A DNA stretch of 64,000 bases from Yersinia massiliensis CCUG 53443 (GTDB taxonomy: Bacteria > Pseudomonadota > Gammaproteobacteria > Enterobacterales > Enterobacteriaceae). Both the position numbers and the translations under genes were made by a program. The stretch is from positions 1,106,806 to 1,170,805 of the forward strand of contig NZ_HE997643.1 of NCBI RefSeq assembly GCF_000312485.1. Reading direction: 5' to 3'. Each line of letters starts with the position of its first letter. Position 1 is the stretch's first letter. This document shows, piece after piece, positions 10,884 through 20,513 of the stretch. Below the pieces are notes generated by a model. The model was not told the origin of the DNA. It did not search any database and was given only the letters and a program-made list of their open reading frames with translations.

Positions 10884-12950
10884 ATGAAGAACGTCAAGAC
10901 TGTCGTCATTTGGCTGACCGTGGCGTTAATAGGTGCATTTGCCTTTGCCATGCTAGCGCTGAGTCGAGGCGAGCATGTCAACGCTATCTGGCTAGTGATT
11001 GCAGCGGTAGCTTGTTACAGCATCGCCTACCGCTTTTATAGCCTATTTATTGCCAAGAATGTTTTTGAGCTCGATGATCGGCGTCTAACGCCGGCTGAGC
11101 GCCGTAATGATGGTTTGGATTATGTCCCGACCAATAAATGGGTGCTATTTGGTCACCATTTTGCTGCTATTGCGGGTGCAGGACCACTCGTTGGCCCTAT
11201 TTTAGCGGCGCAGATGGGGTTCTTACCCGGGACTATCTGGATTCTGGTTGGGGTGATGATGGCCGGTGCGGTACAGGACTTCCTGATCCTGTTTATCTCC
11301 ACCCGCCGCGATGGCCGTTCTCTGGGGGAAATGGCGAAACAAGAACTGGGTGCTTTTGCTGGCGTGATTACCATGTTGGGCGCATTGGGTGTGATGATTA
11401 TCATCTTATCCGCATTGGCCTTGGTGGTCGTAAAAGCCTTAGCTGATAGCCCATGGGGTCTGTTTAGTATTGCCGCTACCATCCCCATAGCCCTGTTTAT
11501 GGGCGTCTATATGCGCTTTATTCGCCCCGGTAAAATTGCCGAAGTGTCTATCATCGGTTTCGTACTGATGATGACCGCTATTATTTATGGCGGGAATATC
11601 GCAGCAGACCCTTACTGGGGACCGTTCTTCACCTTACACGGCACCACCTTGACATGGGTGCTGATTATCTATGGATTCATCGCGTCCGTGCTGCCGGTGT
11701 GGTTGTTGCTGGCTCCACGAGATTATTTATCCACCTTCCTAAAAATTGGGGTCATCATTGGTTTAGCCGTGGGCATTGTCTTTGCCATGCCTGAAATGAA
11801 GATGCCCGCCGTTTCACGCTTTATTGATGGTAGCGGGCCAGTATTCTCCGGCAGCTTGTTCCCGTTCCTGTTTATCACCATTGCCTGTGGCGCAATCTCA
11901 GGTTTCCATGCGTTGGTGGCCAGTGGCACAACCCCGAAATTGATTGAGCGCGAAAGTCATATTCGCTTTATCGGTTACGGCGCAATGCTGATGGAATCCT
12001 TTGTCGCCATTATGGCGCTCATCTGTGCGTCTGTTATCGACCCAGGTGTCTATTTCGCCATGAACTCACCGGCGGCATTAATTGGTAGCACGGTAGAAAG
12101 TGCCGCGTTAGCGATTAATAGTTGGGGATTTGTGGTCACACCTGAAACCTTAACGATGATCGCCCAAGATGTTGGTGAGAAGTCGATTCTGTCTCGTGCA
12201 GGTGGTGCACCGACCTTCGCCGTCGGGATGGCCCATATCATCAGCGAAGTGTTTAATAGCCGCCACATGATGGCCTTCTGGTATCACTTCGCCATTCTGT
12301 TTGAAGCGATGTTTATTCTGACTGCCGTCGATGCTGGGACCCGCGCCTGCCGCTTTATGGTGCAGGATTTGGTCGGGGTCGTCGTACCAAGCATGGCAAA
12401 TAACCGCTCTTGGTTGGGTAACTTATCAGGCACCACGGTCGCCGTCGCCTGCTGGGGCTTCTTCGTTTATCAAGGTGTGGTTGACCCATTAGGTGGGATC
12501 AATACCTTGTGGCCACTGTTTGGTATTGGTAACCAGATGCTAGCATCAATGGCGCTGATTTTAGGGACTGTCGTCCTGTTTAAAATGAAGAAGCAACGCT
12601 ATGCTTGGGTAACGATTGTGCCAACTGTCGGGCTGTTTATTACCTCGATGACCGCTGGCTGGCAAAAGATTTTCCATGAAAAACCAAGCATTGGCTTCTT
12701 GGCTCAAGCTCGGAAATTCTCTGCCGGTGTGGAGCAAGGGGTATTAATCGCGCCCGCCAAGAGCATTAAGGACATGGAAACTATCGTGTTTAACAACCAA
12801 ATTAACGCCGCTTTATGTGCATTCTTCATGCTGGTGGCGGTAACCATGTTGATTTCATCCTTCTTTGTGGTGCGTCGCGCGTTGAAATCCAGCAAACCGA
12901 CCACTCATGAAACTGAAATCGTATTCCGTGAGGAGACTGCCCGTGGCTAA
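10884..12950 (+). CDS. cstA: CstA/BtsT-family transporter (pyruvate or peptide uptake)
   Basis: A 688-residue polytopic inner-membrane protein with about 16 hydrophobic segments and the family signatures FGHHFAAIAGAGPLVGPILA, GAVQDFLILF, FITIACGAISGFHALVASGT and FEAMFILTAVDAGTR. E. coli CstA (starvation-induced peptide/pyruvate uptake) and BtsT/YjiY (pyruvate/H+ symport) are both close; sequence reading alone does not decide which ortholog this is. It overlaps by 8 bp a small YbdD/YjiX-type gene, the usual partner of both relatives. Confidence 0.88.
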   Translation: MKNVKTVVIWLTVALIGAFAFAMLALSRGEHVNAIWLVIAAVACYSIAYRFYSLFIAKNVFELDDRRLTPAERRNDGLDYVPTNKWVLFGHHFAAIAGAGPLVGPILAAQMGFLPGTIWILVGVMMAGAVQDFLILFISTRRDGRSLGEMAKQELGAFAGVITMLGALGVMIIILSALALVVVKALADSPWGLFSIAATIPIALFMGVYMRFIRPGKIAEVSIIGFVLMMTAIIYGGNIAADPYWGPFFTLHGTTLTWVLIIYGFIASVLPVWLLLAPRDYLSTFLKIGVIIGLAVGIVFAMPEMKMPAVSRFIDGSGPVFSGSLFPFLFITIACGAISGFHALVASGTTPKLIERESHIRFIGYGAMLMESFVAIMALICASVIDPGVYFAMNSPAALIGSTVESAALAINSWGFVVTPETLTMIAQDVGEKSILSRAGGAPTFAVGMAHIISEVFNSRHMMAFWYHFAILFEAMFILTAVDAGTRACRFMVQDLVGVVVPSMANNRSWLGNLSGTTVAVACWGFFVYQGVVDPLGGINTLWPLFGIGNQMLASMALILGTVVLFKMKKQRYAWVTIVPTVGLFITSMTAGWQKIFHEKPSIGFLAQARKFSAGVEQGVLIAPAKSIKDMETIVFNNQINAALCAFFMLVAVTMLISSFFVVRRALKSSKPTTHETEIVFREETARG

Positions 12951-13251
12951 TGTTGGTTTACCTTTTCGCCCACAACCGACCACTGCACCGCGTATCATTA
13001 CGCGCTGCATACCACTGGTGCCTGTCGTTGCTCATCCAACCCATTTTTGGGGTTGGGTGCGACTGATTGCCCAGCGTATAGCGCAGAGCTTTCGCCTGAT
13101 GGTCGGCGTTCAGGATTACGGCAATTATGTGAACCATATGCGCCGTCACCACCCTGAAACACCCCCGATGAGTGAACGGGATTTTCACCGCTATTGTCTT
13201 GACGCTCGTTTCCCGAGCAAAGCAGGTAAATTGGGGAAATGCCCCTGTTAA
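12943..13251 (+). CDS. YbdD/YjiX-family small protein
   Basis: A 102-residue member of the short family that always follows cstA or btsT. GTG 12943 is chosen because AGGAG at 12931-12935 lies 7 nt upstream; the longer frame from 12907 would run well inside cstA. Family features are GVQDYGNYVNHMRRHHP and a C-terminal CPC. The N-terminal extension before the conserved core is longer than in E. coli YbdD. Function is unknown, probably accessory to the transporter. It overlaps cstA by 8 bp, so translational coupling is likely. Confidence 0.85.
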   Translation: MANVGLPFRPQPTTAPRIITRCIPLVPVVAHPTHFWGWVRLIAQRIAQSFRLMVGVQDYGNYVNHMRRHHPETPPMSERDFHRYCLDARFPSKAGKLGKCPC

Positions 13252-13315
13252 TGCCAAAGGGAGGTTAATTTCATCGATTGATGATTTGACCGAATTTGCA
13301 AATCAGTGACACCGT

Positions 13316-13347
13316 AACGCCCTGTTGATACTCCGCAGGGCGTTTTT
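13316..13347 (+). terminator. Terminator of the cstA operon
   Basis: A 9-bp stem AACGCCCTG / CAGGGCGTT with an 11-nt loop, continuing into TTTTTATT. Confidence 0.85.
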
Positions 13348-13351
13348 ATTG

Positions 13352-14017
13352 TTAGCTCAGAATGGCTGAACCAAACGCGCCTTGCCAGTCATGTTCAAAC
13401 TGCTCTACTGCTGCTTTCACTGCTGGCGTGCTGATAAACTGCTCAGCCACATCCACAGGAATAGTGACTGACTGGCAACCCGCTAACAGGCAATCTAAAA
13501 CTTGGCGTGGTGTCCGGAAACTGGCGGCCAGCACTTTTGCATTGGGTGCATGCAGGGTCAGCAATTGCTGTAACTCACGTACCATCGCAATGCCATCTCC
13601 CCCTTGCGCATCTAAGCGGTTAACGTAAGGCGCAACATACTCAGCCCCCGCTAATGCGGACAATAGCCCTTGCCCTGCACCATAAACTGCCGTGCCCAGC
13701 GTCGGGATTGACATCGCTTTCAACTTCTTAATCGCAGCGAGCCCTTCAGCAGTGGCGGGGACTTTAATCACTAAACCAGGGACGCGCTGCGACAATAATA
13801 CCGCTTCAGAGACCATCAGCTCACTGTCGCTGGCTAAGACTTGGGCGAAAAGCTTGCCCGTGCCACCCAATGCGTCACGCAGTGCAGGTAATACTTCCCA
13901 GATAGGTTTGCCCGCTTTGGCTAAAATGCTGGGATTTGTGGTCACACCTTGCAATGGTAATACGCGTGCCAGCCGTTTTACTGCGGCCACATCTGCGGTG
14001 TCGAGATAAAGCTCCAT
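13352..14017 (-). CDS. fsa: Fructose-6-phosphate aldolase
   Basis: Class I aldolase of the transaldolase-like family that cleaves fructose 6-phosphate to dihydroxyacetone and glyceraldehyde 3-phosphate. The 221-residue protein starts [16 protein letters not shown], like FsaA. It has the Schiff-base Lys in [19 protein letters not shown], and [20 protein letters not shown] and [13 protein letters not shown] are strongly conserved. The ATG at 14017 matches the family start; a longer upstream frame to 14089 has no family similarity. Single gene, convergent with the cstA operon. Confidence 0.95.
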   Translation of the reverse strand: MELYLDTADVAAVKRLARVLPLQGVTTNPSILAKAGKPIWEVLPALRDALGGTGKLFAQVLASDSELMVSEAVLLSQRVPGLVIKVPATAEGLAAIKKLKAMSIPTLGTAVYGAGQGLLSALAGAEYVAPYVNRLDAQGGDGIAMVRELQQLLTLHAPNAKVLAASFRTPRQVLDCLLAGCQSVTIPVDVAEQFISTPAVKAAVEQFEHDWQGAFGSAILS

Positions 14018-14335
14018 AAAACCTCCGATTGGGATAAATTTAGCGTTCAAGTGAGTCTGAGAACCCATCTGAGCAAATAGATTGGTCAAGATTCATTGAC
14101 AGTAATCATAAACTAATCGCCAATGAATAACGTGATCTCTATCAATTTACCTTCATTCGAAAGTTAAGTTAATTTCAAACGAAGAACCATTCACTACTAC
14201 AATGTGATTCAATATCACTTTTACCTTATGACGACAGCGCATTGACCATGCTATTTAAGGTATTATTGTTCGACGATAACTTGTCACTATGATTGACAGC
14301 GTCCCTATTGAGTACATTTATCCCTCTGGAATGCC
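14018..14335. other. Divergent promoter region fsa / yciT-type gene
   Basis: About 318 bp, AT-rich, between divergently transcribed genes. It must hold both promoters. The DeoR-type product of the neighbouring gene could bind here, but no operator was recognised. Confidence 0.4.
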
Positions 14336-15082
14336 ATGAACCCAAGACAACAGACAATTTTACAATTGGTCAATGACCGCCAACGTATTAGCGTCAATGA
14401 GTTAGCCCAAGCTACCCATGTCTCCGAGGTCACCATTCGCCAAGATCTCAACGTGCTGGAGAAAAGAGGTTTGCTCAAGCGCGTGCACGGTTCTGCTGCG
14501 GCACTTGAAAGTGATGACGTGGATGTCCGCATGATGACCCATTTCGCCACGAAGCAAAAAATGGCTCATTATGCCGCTTCATTAGTAAATGACGGTGAGA
14601 CGGTGTTTATTGAAAGTGGGAGCAGCAATGCCCTACTGGCCCATCATTTAGCCCAACGCCCCGGGATTACCTTGGTCACGGTAAGCGGCTACATTGCGCG
14701 CCAATTAAAAGATTCTGCCTGCGAGGTCATCCTACTGGGGGGGATTTATCAGAAGAAAAGCGACAGTATGGTGGGTCCACTCACTCAACTTTGCCTGCGC
14801 CATGTCAATTTCAGTAAAGCATTTATTGGCATTGATGGTTACCAGATAGATGCAGGTTTTACGGGGCGCGACATGCTTCGGGCAGACGTTATCAATGCCG
14901 TGTTAGCGAAAGGCGCTGAAAATATTATTTTGGCTGATGCATCAAAATTTGGTCTCGTGCACCAGAACTCACTATCACCATTATCCTCAATCAGCCGAGT
15001 GATCACTGATAGCCGCCTACCGACAAATTATCAACAACAGCTCGTCGCACAAGATATTCAAGTCGATATCATTAGTGAATAA
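14336..15082 (+). CDS. yciT: YciT-like DeoR-family transcriptional regulator
   Basis: A 248-residue regulator. The N-terminal DeoR helix-turn-helix ([31 protein letters not shown]) is followed by a sugar-phosphate-sensing DeoRC domain ([42 protein letters not shown]). The pattern of the whole protein closely follows E. coli YciT, linked to osmotic stress. It is divergent from fsa, so regulation of that aldolase gene is plausible but unproven. Confidence 0.88.
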   Translation: MNPRQQTILQLVNDRQRISVNELAQATHVSEVTIRQDLNVLEKRGLLKRVHGSAAALESDDVDVRMMTHFATKQKMAHYAASLVNDGETVFIESGSSNALLAHHLAQRPGITLVTVSGYIARQLKDSACEVILLGGIYQKKSDSMVGPLTQLCLRHVNFSKAFIGIDGYQIDAGFTGRDMLRADVINAVLAKGAENIILADASKFGLVHQNSLSPLSSISRVITDSRLPTNYQQQLVAQDIQVDIISE

Positions 15083-15136
15083 GTGGGTTGAATTCATCAC
15101 TTCGCCATAATATTTAACGATTAACGGGGTCACACA

Positions 15137-15385
15137 GTGGCAGACATTACGTTCACGCGTGAACAAACACAGCGCATGGCGCGAAAGATCCAGCATTATT
15201 TGGAACAAGAGCACAGTATTGAACTGGAAGATTTTGATGCGGAGTTTTTACTGGAGTTTATTAGCCGCGAGTTGGGTGCGCACTATTACAATCAAGGCAT
15301 CAATGATGCTATTGCCCAAGTCGAAGCCAAAATGTTAGACATCACAGATTCAGTGTTATGGCTGGAAAAACCCGTGCAAGACTGA
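15137..15385 (+). CDS. DUF2164-family protein
   Basis: An 82-residue acidic, soluble protein (DFDAEFLLEFISRELGAHYYNQGINDAIAQVEAKM) of a small uncharacterised family. GTG 15137 is preceded by ACGGGG at suitable spacing. It lies 54 bp after yciT and may be co-transcribed. Function is unknown. Confidence 0.75.
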   Translation: MADITFTREQTQRMARKIQHYLEQEHSIELEDFDAEFLLEFISRELGAHYYNQGINDAIAQVEAKMLDITDSVLWLEKPVQD

Positions 15386-15411
15386 GCACGGGTCGAATAA
15401 AGTTCACGTCA

Positions 15412-16107
15412 TCACTGCCCGTAATAGGCGTTTTTCCCATGTTTACGCAGGTAATGCTTATCGAGCAACTGCGGTTGCATATCGCCTAATTGTGGGTTCA
15501 ATTGGCGTGAGAAGATCCCCATATAGGCCAATTCTTCTAGCACCACCGCATTATGTACCGCGTTATCTGCACTGGTTCCCCAAGCAAAGGGCCCGTGAGA
15601 ATTGACTAAAACCGCAGGCACATCTTCTGGCTTAATGCCTCGCTCATGAAACGTTTCGACGATCACATTGCCGGTTTCCCACTCGTAGCGACCCGCTATC
15701 TCTTCGGGGGTCATCTGGCGGGTACACGGAATGGTGCCATAAAAATAATCAGCGTGCGTCGTACCCCATGCAGGCAAATCCAGCCCGGCTTGCGACCAAA
15801 TGGTGGCATGGCGAGAATGGGTATGAACAATGCCGCCAATTTGCGGAAAACGCTGGTAGAGCACTCGGTGAGTGTCGGTATCTGACGAGGGTTTTTTATT
15901 GCCCTCGACTACTTTACCGGTTTCCAACTCAACCACCACCATATCGTCCAGCGTCATGACATCATATTCCACGCCTGAAGGCTTGATGATCAGCAGACCA
16001 CTTTGCCGATCAACGGCGCTGACATTACCCCAAGTGAATGTCACCAGATTATGGCGCGGGAGCGCCAAGTTAGCGGCAAGAACTTGCTGCTTCAGTTCGT
16101 TGAGCAT
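15412..16107 (-). CDS. araD: L-ribulose-5-phosphate 4-epimerase
   Basis: Class II aldolase-fold epimerase that converts L-ribulose 5-phosphate to D-xylulose 5-phosphate in arabinose use. The zinc ligands lie in [14 protein letters not shown], and [15 protein letters not shown] and [15 protein letters not shown] match AraD closely. ATG 16107 is chosen over ATG 16113 because AGGA then sits 7 nt upstream and the 231-residue length equals that of E. coli AraD. It is isolated, with no araBA or transporter genes beside it. It could be AraD or a related UlaF/SgbE paralog; the overall similarity favours AraD. Confidence 0.88.
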   Translation of the reverse strand: MLNELKQQVLAANLALPRHNLVTFTWGNVSAVDRQSGLLIIKPSGVEYDVMTLDDMVVVELETGKVVEGNKKPSSDTDTHRVLYQRFPQIGGIVHTHSRHATIWSQAGLDLPAWGTTHADYFYGTIPCTRQMTPEEIAGRYEWETGNVIVETFHERGIKPEDVPAVLVNSHGPFAWGTSADNAVHNAVVLEELAYMGIFSRQLNPQLGDMQPQLLDKHYLRKHGKNAYYGQ

Positions 16108-16588
16108 CGTCATATCCTGATTAACTGAATTTGATTCATTTTCAGCGTCACAGGTCAGAACCGGTATGGGCGAAATCGCTATAAACTGCGTAAGGATCGG
16201 CTGGAAAGCGCAGTCTGCGAACTACGCATGTCTGACGGTAATATTTTATTCAAGGCAGACAATGGGTTAATTGTGCCTTTCGCCTCAGAAAACCCTTAAG
16301 TCATTCCCCTCAGCTAGCCAAATTAAGACTATTTACCTTTTAAATGATTTCAGGGCATTTATACTAGTTTCTATTGGTGACAAAAGGACTTTTCAGCATT
16401 AATCCCGAATTAATGCCTATATGGCGTTTTTTATTCTAAATACTCAAAAATTAGGACTGCAGCTAGAATTGATATAATGCCTATACTTAGTTAGGTAAGT
16501 TCAATTTGATACAGCTAGATGAGGATATATACATTCAAAGTGTATTGCCTGATCTATCCATACCAAGCTAACAGTCAGGAGAATAGCT
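16108..16588. other. Intergenic region araD / osmB with an orphan open frame
   Basis: Should contain the araD and osmB promoters. A plus-strand frame, 16135-16299, is open for 54 codons without an early ATG and ends MSDGNILFKADNGLIVPF followed by ASENP. It reads like protein but has no good start or Shine-Dalgarno site; it may be a gene fragment or chance. Confidence 0.35.
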
Positions 16589-16801
16589 ATGATGATCAAC
16601 AAACGATTTGCCACTGCGGCATTAGCGCTAACCCTCGCTTTTTCACTGTCCGCTTGTTCTAACATGTCAAAACGTGATCGTAATACCGCCATTGGTGCTG
16701 GTGCCGGTGCTGTAGGTGGTGCCGTGCTGACGGGGAGTACGTTAGGGACGTTAGGGGGAGCTGCTATTGGTGGGGTGATTGGCCATCAGGTCAGTAAATA
16801 A
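16589..16801 (+). CDS. osmB: Osmotically inducible lipoprotein B
   Basis: A 70-residue lipoprotein with an N-terminal signal and lipobox LSAC (Cys about residue 23), then a Gly-rich glycine-zipper segment (AIGAGAGAVGGAVL, GGAAIGGVIGHQV). The start ATG 16589 has AGGAG 7 nt upstream. The family is induced by osmotic stress and stationary phase through RcsB and RpoS in E. coli. Neighbours yciH and pyrF keep the enterobacterial order. Confidence 0.95.
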   Translation: MMINKRFATAALALTLAFSLSACSNMSKRDRNTAIGAGAGAVGGAVLTGSTLGTLGGAAIGGVIGHQVSK

Positions 16802-16816
16802 CCTTATCCTTCGTAC

Positions 16817-16915
16817 TTGACGTTGCAGGGGTGTTCGCGGCGTTTACTCACCCGAATCACTTACTGATGTAAGCTCACCGGGATGAGTTCACTTGCTGCC
16901 TACCTGCAACGCCAA
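16817..16915. repeat. Dispersed intergenic repeat with terminal inverted arms
   Basis: About 100 bp bounded by CGTTGCAGG (16821-16829) and CCTGCAACG (16903-16911), with internal phrases such as CTCACCCGAATCACTTACTG. I recall near-identical intergenic units recurring in Yersinia and Serratia genomes; copy number cannot be checked here. It may act as an mRNA hairpin. Confidence 0.6.
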
Positions 16916-17016
16916 TTACTTTGGGTAAACGGAAAAAACTTTGGATAAACGTAAAAGTCGCTGACATACCGCGTTTACATAATAAAGACCGTCTATTTAT
17001 TCTCTACAGAATTACC

Positions 17017-17343
17017 TCAACCGCCCGCCAGTTTGACTTTCATTCCTTTGGCTTCTAAAAGTTGTTTTAGCAAGTCGCGTTTATCGCCTTGAATCTCAAT
17101 AATGCCGTCTTTAACTGAACCGCCACAACCACACTTCTTCTTTAATTCAGCGGCCAATTTTTCGATTACATCATCACTGCCGTCAATACCGGTAATCAGG
17201 CTTACGCCCTTTCCCTTGCGGCCGCTAGTTTGACGCTGAATACGGACAATACCATCGCCTTTAGGACGTTCTGCTTTTACTTCTGGCTCACTGATACGAC
17301 CCGTATCCGTTGAATAAACTAAGCGGCTATTATCATTGCTCAT
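17017..17343 (-). CDS. yciH: YciH, SUI1/eIF1-family translation factor homologue
   Basis: A 108-residue protein with a SUI1 domain (GKGVSLITGIDGSDDVIEKL, KKKCGCGGSVKDGIIEIQGD). Family members act on initiation-codon fidelity in archaea and eukaryotes; E. coli YciH modulates initiation complexes. Its ATG overlaps the pyrF stop by one base (TAATG), so it is translationally coupled. Confidence 0.95.
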   Translation of the reverse strand: MSNDNSRLVYSTDTGRISEPEVKAERPKGDGIVRIQRQTSGRKGKGVSLITGIDGSDDVIEKLAAELKKKCGCGGSVKDGIIEIQGDKRDLLKQLLEAKGMKVKLAGG

Positions 17344-18080
17344 TATGCGCCCTTTTTTAGCGAAGCCAGAATTTCAGTCAACGTTTTTTCTGGGTCAGGA
17401 GATTGGGTGATCGGACGCCCTATTACCATGTAATCCACACCCGCGTCGACAGCTTGTTCTGGTGTCATGATGCGGCGCTGATCGCCTGCGTCACTGCCCT
17501 GCGGACGAATGCCAGGAGTCACCAGCTTGAAGTCAGTTCCACACACCTGTTTTAAGCGAACCGCTTCATGGGCAGAACAGACGACGCCATCCAAGCCGCA
17601 GTCCCAAGTGAGTTTTGCTAACCGCTCGGCCTGTTCTGCTGGGCTGATATTGATGCCAATGTCACGTAAATCTTCACCGTCCATACTGGTTAATACGGTG
17701 ACAGCAATCAACAGCGGTGCCTGTGCGCCAAAGGGTAATAAGGCTTCTTTGGCAGCAGTCATCATCCGAGCACCACCGCTAGCATGGACATTGACCATCC
17801 AAACGCCTAGTTCAGCCGCAGCAGCAACTGCGTGGGCTGTCGTATTAGGAATATCGTGGAATTTCAAATCGAGGAATACGTCAAAACCACGCTGCTGAAG
17901 ATCACGAACCAATTGTGGGCCATATAAAGTAAACATCTCTTTGCCCACTTTTAATCGGCAGTCACGTGGATTGACACGATCCGCAAAGGCTAATGCAGCG
18001 TCTTTGTTGGCATAGTCCAACGCGACAACGATGGGAGAAGAGAACGGGCCACTGTTATTCGTGTTCGTTGCAGACGTCAT
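17343..18080 (-). CDS. pyrF: Orotidine-5'-phosphate decarboxylase
   Basis: Last step of UMP synthesis. A TIM barrel with the catalytic Asp-Lys-Asp signature [35 protein letters not shown] and [18 protein letters not shown] binds phosphate. ATG 18080 gives 245 residues, matching the family; a longer frame would start at TTG 18101. In a pair with yciH. Confidence 0.97.
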   Translation of the reverse strand: MTSATNTNNSGPFSSPIVVALDYANKDAALAFADRVNPRDCRLKVGKEMFTLYGPQLVRDLQQRGFDVFLDLKFHDIPNTTAHAVAAAAELGVWMVNVHASGGARMMTAAKEALLPFGAQAPLLIAVTVLTSMDGEDLRDIGINISPAEQAERLAKLTWDCGLDGVVCSAHEAVRLKQVCGTDFKLVTPGIRPQGSDAGDQRRIMTPEQAVDAGVDYMVIGRPITQSPDPEKTLTEILASLKKGA

Positions 18081-18428
18081 TTTTAAGCCTTTTTTAGTCA
18101 AAAGAGAATATTAACGCGGTCATTCTACAGGGTGCGCCACTTAAATTACAGCCATCGCACAGCACGGTATATACAGTGACTGTGTCAGACTTTGATTGAT
18201 TAATTAAAGTTATGTCAAGCAATTGGCAGCAGCATAGCTGCAGTTAAGTAAAATAGTTTCAAGAAGCGTAAATTATCAATCAAATAATTTGAATGATACC
18301 TTCAGTGCTTTGTGATTTTCATTCAATACCAAACCTATATCATACACTCCATCGCAAGGTATTGATTGTCTAGCAAACAAAGAATCAAACCTTAACTATA
18401 CATATAACAGTGATAAATGGAGTTCCAC

Positions 18429-18689
18429 ATGAAGAGTATCAAATACATCGTTCCAGCATTGGTCCTTTCTCTTGCTTCATTTGCCAGCGTTGCCGCTACG
18501 CAAATCCAGCATGCTCAATCAACTGAATTGAATGAAATTGGCGTGGTTGTTGCTAGCAATGCCAGCACATTAACCGATTTAGAAAATGCATTGGCACAAA
18601 AAGCAGAAGCTGCAGGTGCAAAAAGCTTCATGATTACTTCTGCGACCGGTAACAATAAGCTGCATGGCACCGCAGTAATATACCGTTAA
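18429..18689 (+). CDS. BhsA/YhcN-like (DUF1471) periplasmic protein
   Basis: An 86-residue exported protein. The signal peptide MKSIKYIVPALVLSLASFAS-VAA is followed by a short DUF1471 domain (TELNEIGVVVASNASTLTDL, KSFMITSATGNNKLHGTAVIYR), the family of stress- and biofilm-related BhsA, McbA and YhcN. ATG 18429 has GGAG 6 nt upstream; the frame also runs four codons further up. It stands alone between pyrF and lapB, where E. coli has nothing, and has its own terminator. Confidence 0.9.
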   Translation: MKSIKYIVPALVLSLASFASVAATQIQHAQSTELNEIGVVVASNASTLTDLENALAQKAEAAGAKSFMITSATGNNKLHGTAVIYR

Positions 18690-18726
18690 GACTTCATCCC
18701 TCCCTCGATTAAGTCTGTGTCCAAAC

Positions 18727-18753
18727 AAAAAAGAGCGTACAGCGCTCTTTTTT
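18727..18753. terminator. Terminator after the BhsA-like gene
   Basis: Perfect 11-bp stem AAAAAAGAGCG / CGCTCTTTTTT with a 5-nt loop; A- and T-runs on both sides allow use in both directions. Confidence 0.9.
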
Positions 18754-18924
18754 GTTTTTGACCATTCCATTTAGATATTTCCCCGGTTAATGGTCTGAAA
18801 TAAGTGTCATTTCACACTTTTGCGATTTTTTAATGTGAATTTTTTGTGACAATCGTGTTATCCCCTAGACAGTTCTCCTTACCTCGCTTAGCTTGGTATT
18901 TTCCCCTAAGTTGAAGGTTACATA

Positions 18925-19224
18925 ATGAGCGAAACATCGACGTTAACCATTAAAATCCCTCTGGAATTAAAAGAAAAAATTAAGGCTGCCGCCTTAGAGA
19001 AACAATTTTCCCTCAGTACCGAAGTCTGCGAGAGATTAGAAAAAAGTTTTGAGGTTGATGTTAAAAATACGAAGGGCAGTCGTAAAGACAGCAAATTGCA
19101 TCACGGTGAGATTGATAACCAAGGTGTAGAAGAGATCTCAGAGCAACCACTTAGCCAAAAAGAGTTGAAGAAACTACGCCAATTACTGAAAGATGGCGTT
19201 AAAGCACCGCAGAAGAAAAAGTAA
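18925..19224 (+). CDS. Ribbon-helix-helix DNA-binding protein
   Basis: A 99-residue protein whose N-terminal half (TLTIKIPLELKEKIKAAALE, then FSLSTEVCERLEKSF) fits an Arc/MetJ-type ribbon-helix-helix: a beta strand followed by two helices. The Lys-rich C-terminal half is probably disordered. Likely a small transcription regulator or nucleoid-binding protein; targets are unknown. Not part of the usual lapAB-pyrF order. Confidence 0.7.
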   Translation: MSETSTLTIKIPLELKEKIKAAALEKQFSLSTEVCERLEKSFEVDVKNTKGSRKDSKLHHGEIDNQGVEEISEQPLSQKELKKLRQLLKDGVKAPQKKK

Positions 19225-19337
19225 CTCGTCCTAATTGTGCCATACAACGCTTTATCGAAACATCGGGTGATTCAGTTCACCCGATCAATCACTATCTGAT
19301 CACACCTTCAGCTACACATTCCATCACAAATATTGGC

Positions 19338-20507
19338 TTATTGGCCATCTAGTCCGCGGATAGGTTTAACCGATGCCCAAGCGCGGCATGACGGACAGTG
19401 CCAATACAACGAGTGAGCAGTGAAACCACACTTATGGCAACGATAACGAGGCTTAGTCCGAATTTGTTCGCCAACCATATCCCGCAGTAACAGCAAGCTC
19501 TCTTTCGCTCGCCCTTCTTCCGCATCAGCTAAGTGGTAATCCATCAATCGATAGAAAACTCGCATAGTAGGATGGCGTTGCAATTGGCGGTTGATATAAG
19601 TTTGCGCCACATCGCGGCCTTCGTGTTGCTCCAAAATTTCTGCCAGCATCAATTCAGCTGTCGCGCCGGTATTATCTTCTACACAGCGTTTAAGGAAATT
19701 AGCCCAAGCCTCGGGCTGTTTCAAATGTTGGTAGCAATCGCTCAGCATAGGCAAAGCCTCGCTGACCATTTCTTTATCTTGCTCCAAGACGCGTTCCAGC
19801 GCTTCAACCCCTTTAGCGTACTCACCTCTGGCGATATGGACTCGGCCCTGCATGATGGAGACGCGAGCGCATTGCTTGTCAGCAGAAGCCGCTTTTTTTA
19901 ATAGCCCCATCGCCTTATCGAGATCATCGATGCCCATCGCTTGCAGAGCAAGTTCACAATAAAAATGGGCAATCTCTAAACGCTGATTATCTTTGCCCAT
20001 CTTGACCAGTTTTTCCGCAACTTCGATTGCGTTATTCCAATCACTGGTCGCCTGATGAATCACTAAGAGTTGTTGTAATGCGCCGAGCCGGAAATCTTGT
20101 TCTTCAACCAATTGGTTAAACATGTCTTCGGCACGATCATAGAATCCGGCTGCCATATAATCACGGCCGAGTTGTTGAATGGCTAACAAGCGTTGTTCAA
20201 AAGTCAGAGAAGCGCTTTCCATCAATGCCTGATGGATGCGGATTGCTCGATCGACTTCGCCACGTGAACGAAACAAATTACCAAGTGTGAGATGTGCTTC
20301 CACCGTCGAACTGTCTTCTTTTAACATTTCAAGAAACAGGTCAACCGCTTTGTCCTGTTGATTGGAGAGAAGGAAGTTAACCCCTGCCACGTATTCTCGT
20401 GACAGGCGGTTTGCATCCTGCTGTTTATCCTGCTGAGCGCTTCTACGCCCCATGTACCAGCCATAGGCAGCCGCGACGGGTAACAGCAGAAACAGCATTT
20501 CTAACAT
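19338..20507 (-). CDS. lapB: LapB/YciM, LPS assembly regulator
   Basis: A 389-residue inner-membrane-anchored TPR protein that guides LpxC to FtsH degradation and co-ordinates LPS transport. The N-terminal membrane segment MLEMLFLLLPVAAAYGW precedes about nine TPR units (DRAIRIHQALMESASLTFEQ, YDRAEDMFNQLVEEQDF). A rubredoxin-like metal site has two CXXC pairs at the C-terminus (CHKCGFTAHS, HCPSCRAW). Length equals E. coli LapB. It is 6 bp after lapA. Confidence 0.96.
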   Translation of the reverse strand: MLEMLFLLLPVAAAYGWYMGRRSAQQDKQQDANRLSREYVAGVNFLLSNQQDKAVDLFLEMLKEDSSTVEAHLTLGNLFRSRGEVDRAIRIHQALMESASLTFEQRLLAIQQLGRDYMAAGFYDRAEDMFNQLVEEQDFRLGALQQLLVIHQATSDWNNAIEVAEKLVKMGKDNQRLEIAHFYCELALQAMGIDDLDKAMGLLKKAASADKQCARVSIMQGRVHIARGEYAKGVEALERVLEQDKEMVSEALPMLSDCYQHLKQPEAWANFLKRCVEDNTGATAELMLAEILEQHEGRDVAQTYINRQLQRHPTMRVFYRLMDYHLADAEEGRAKESLLLLRDMVGEQIRTKPRYRCHKCGFTAHSLYWHCPSCRAWASVKPIRGLDGQ

Positions 20508-20513
20508 AGAAAA

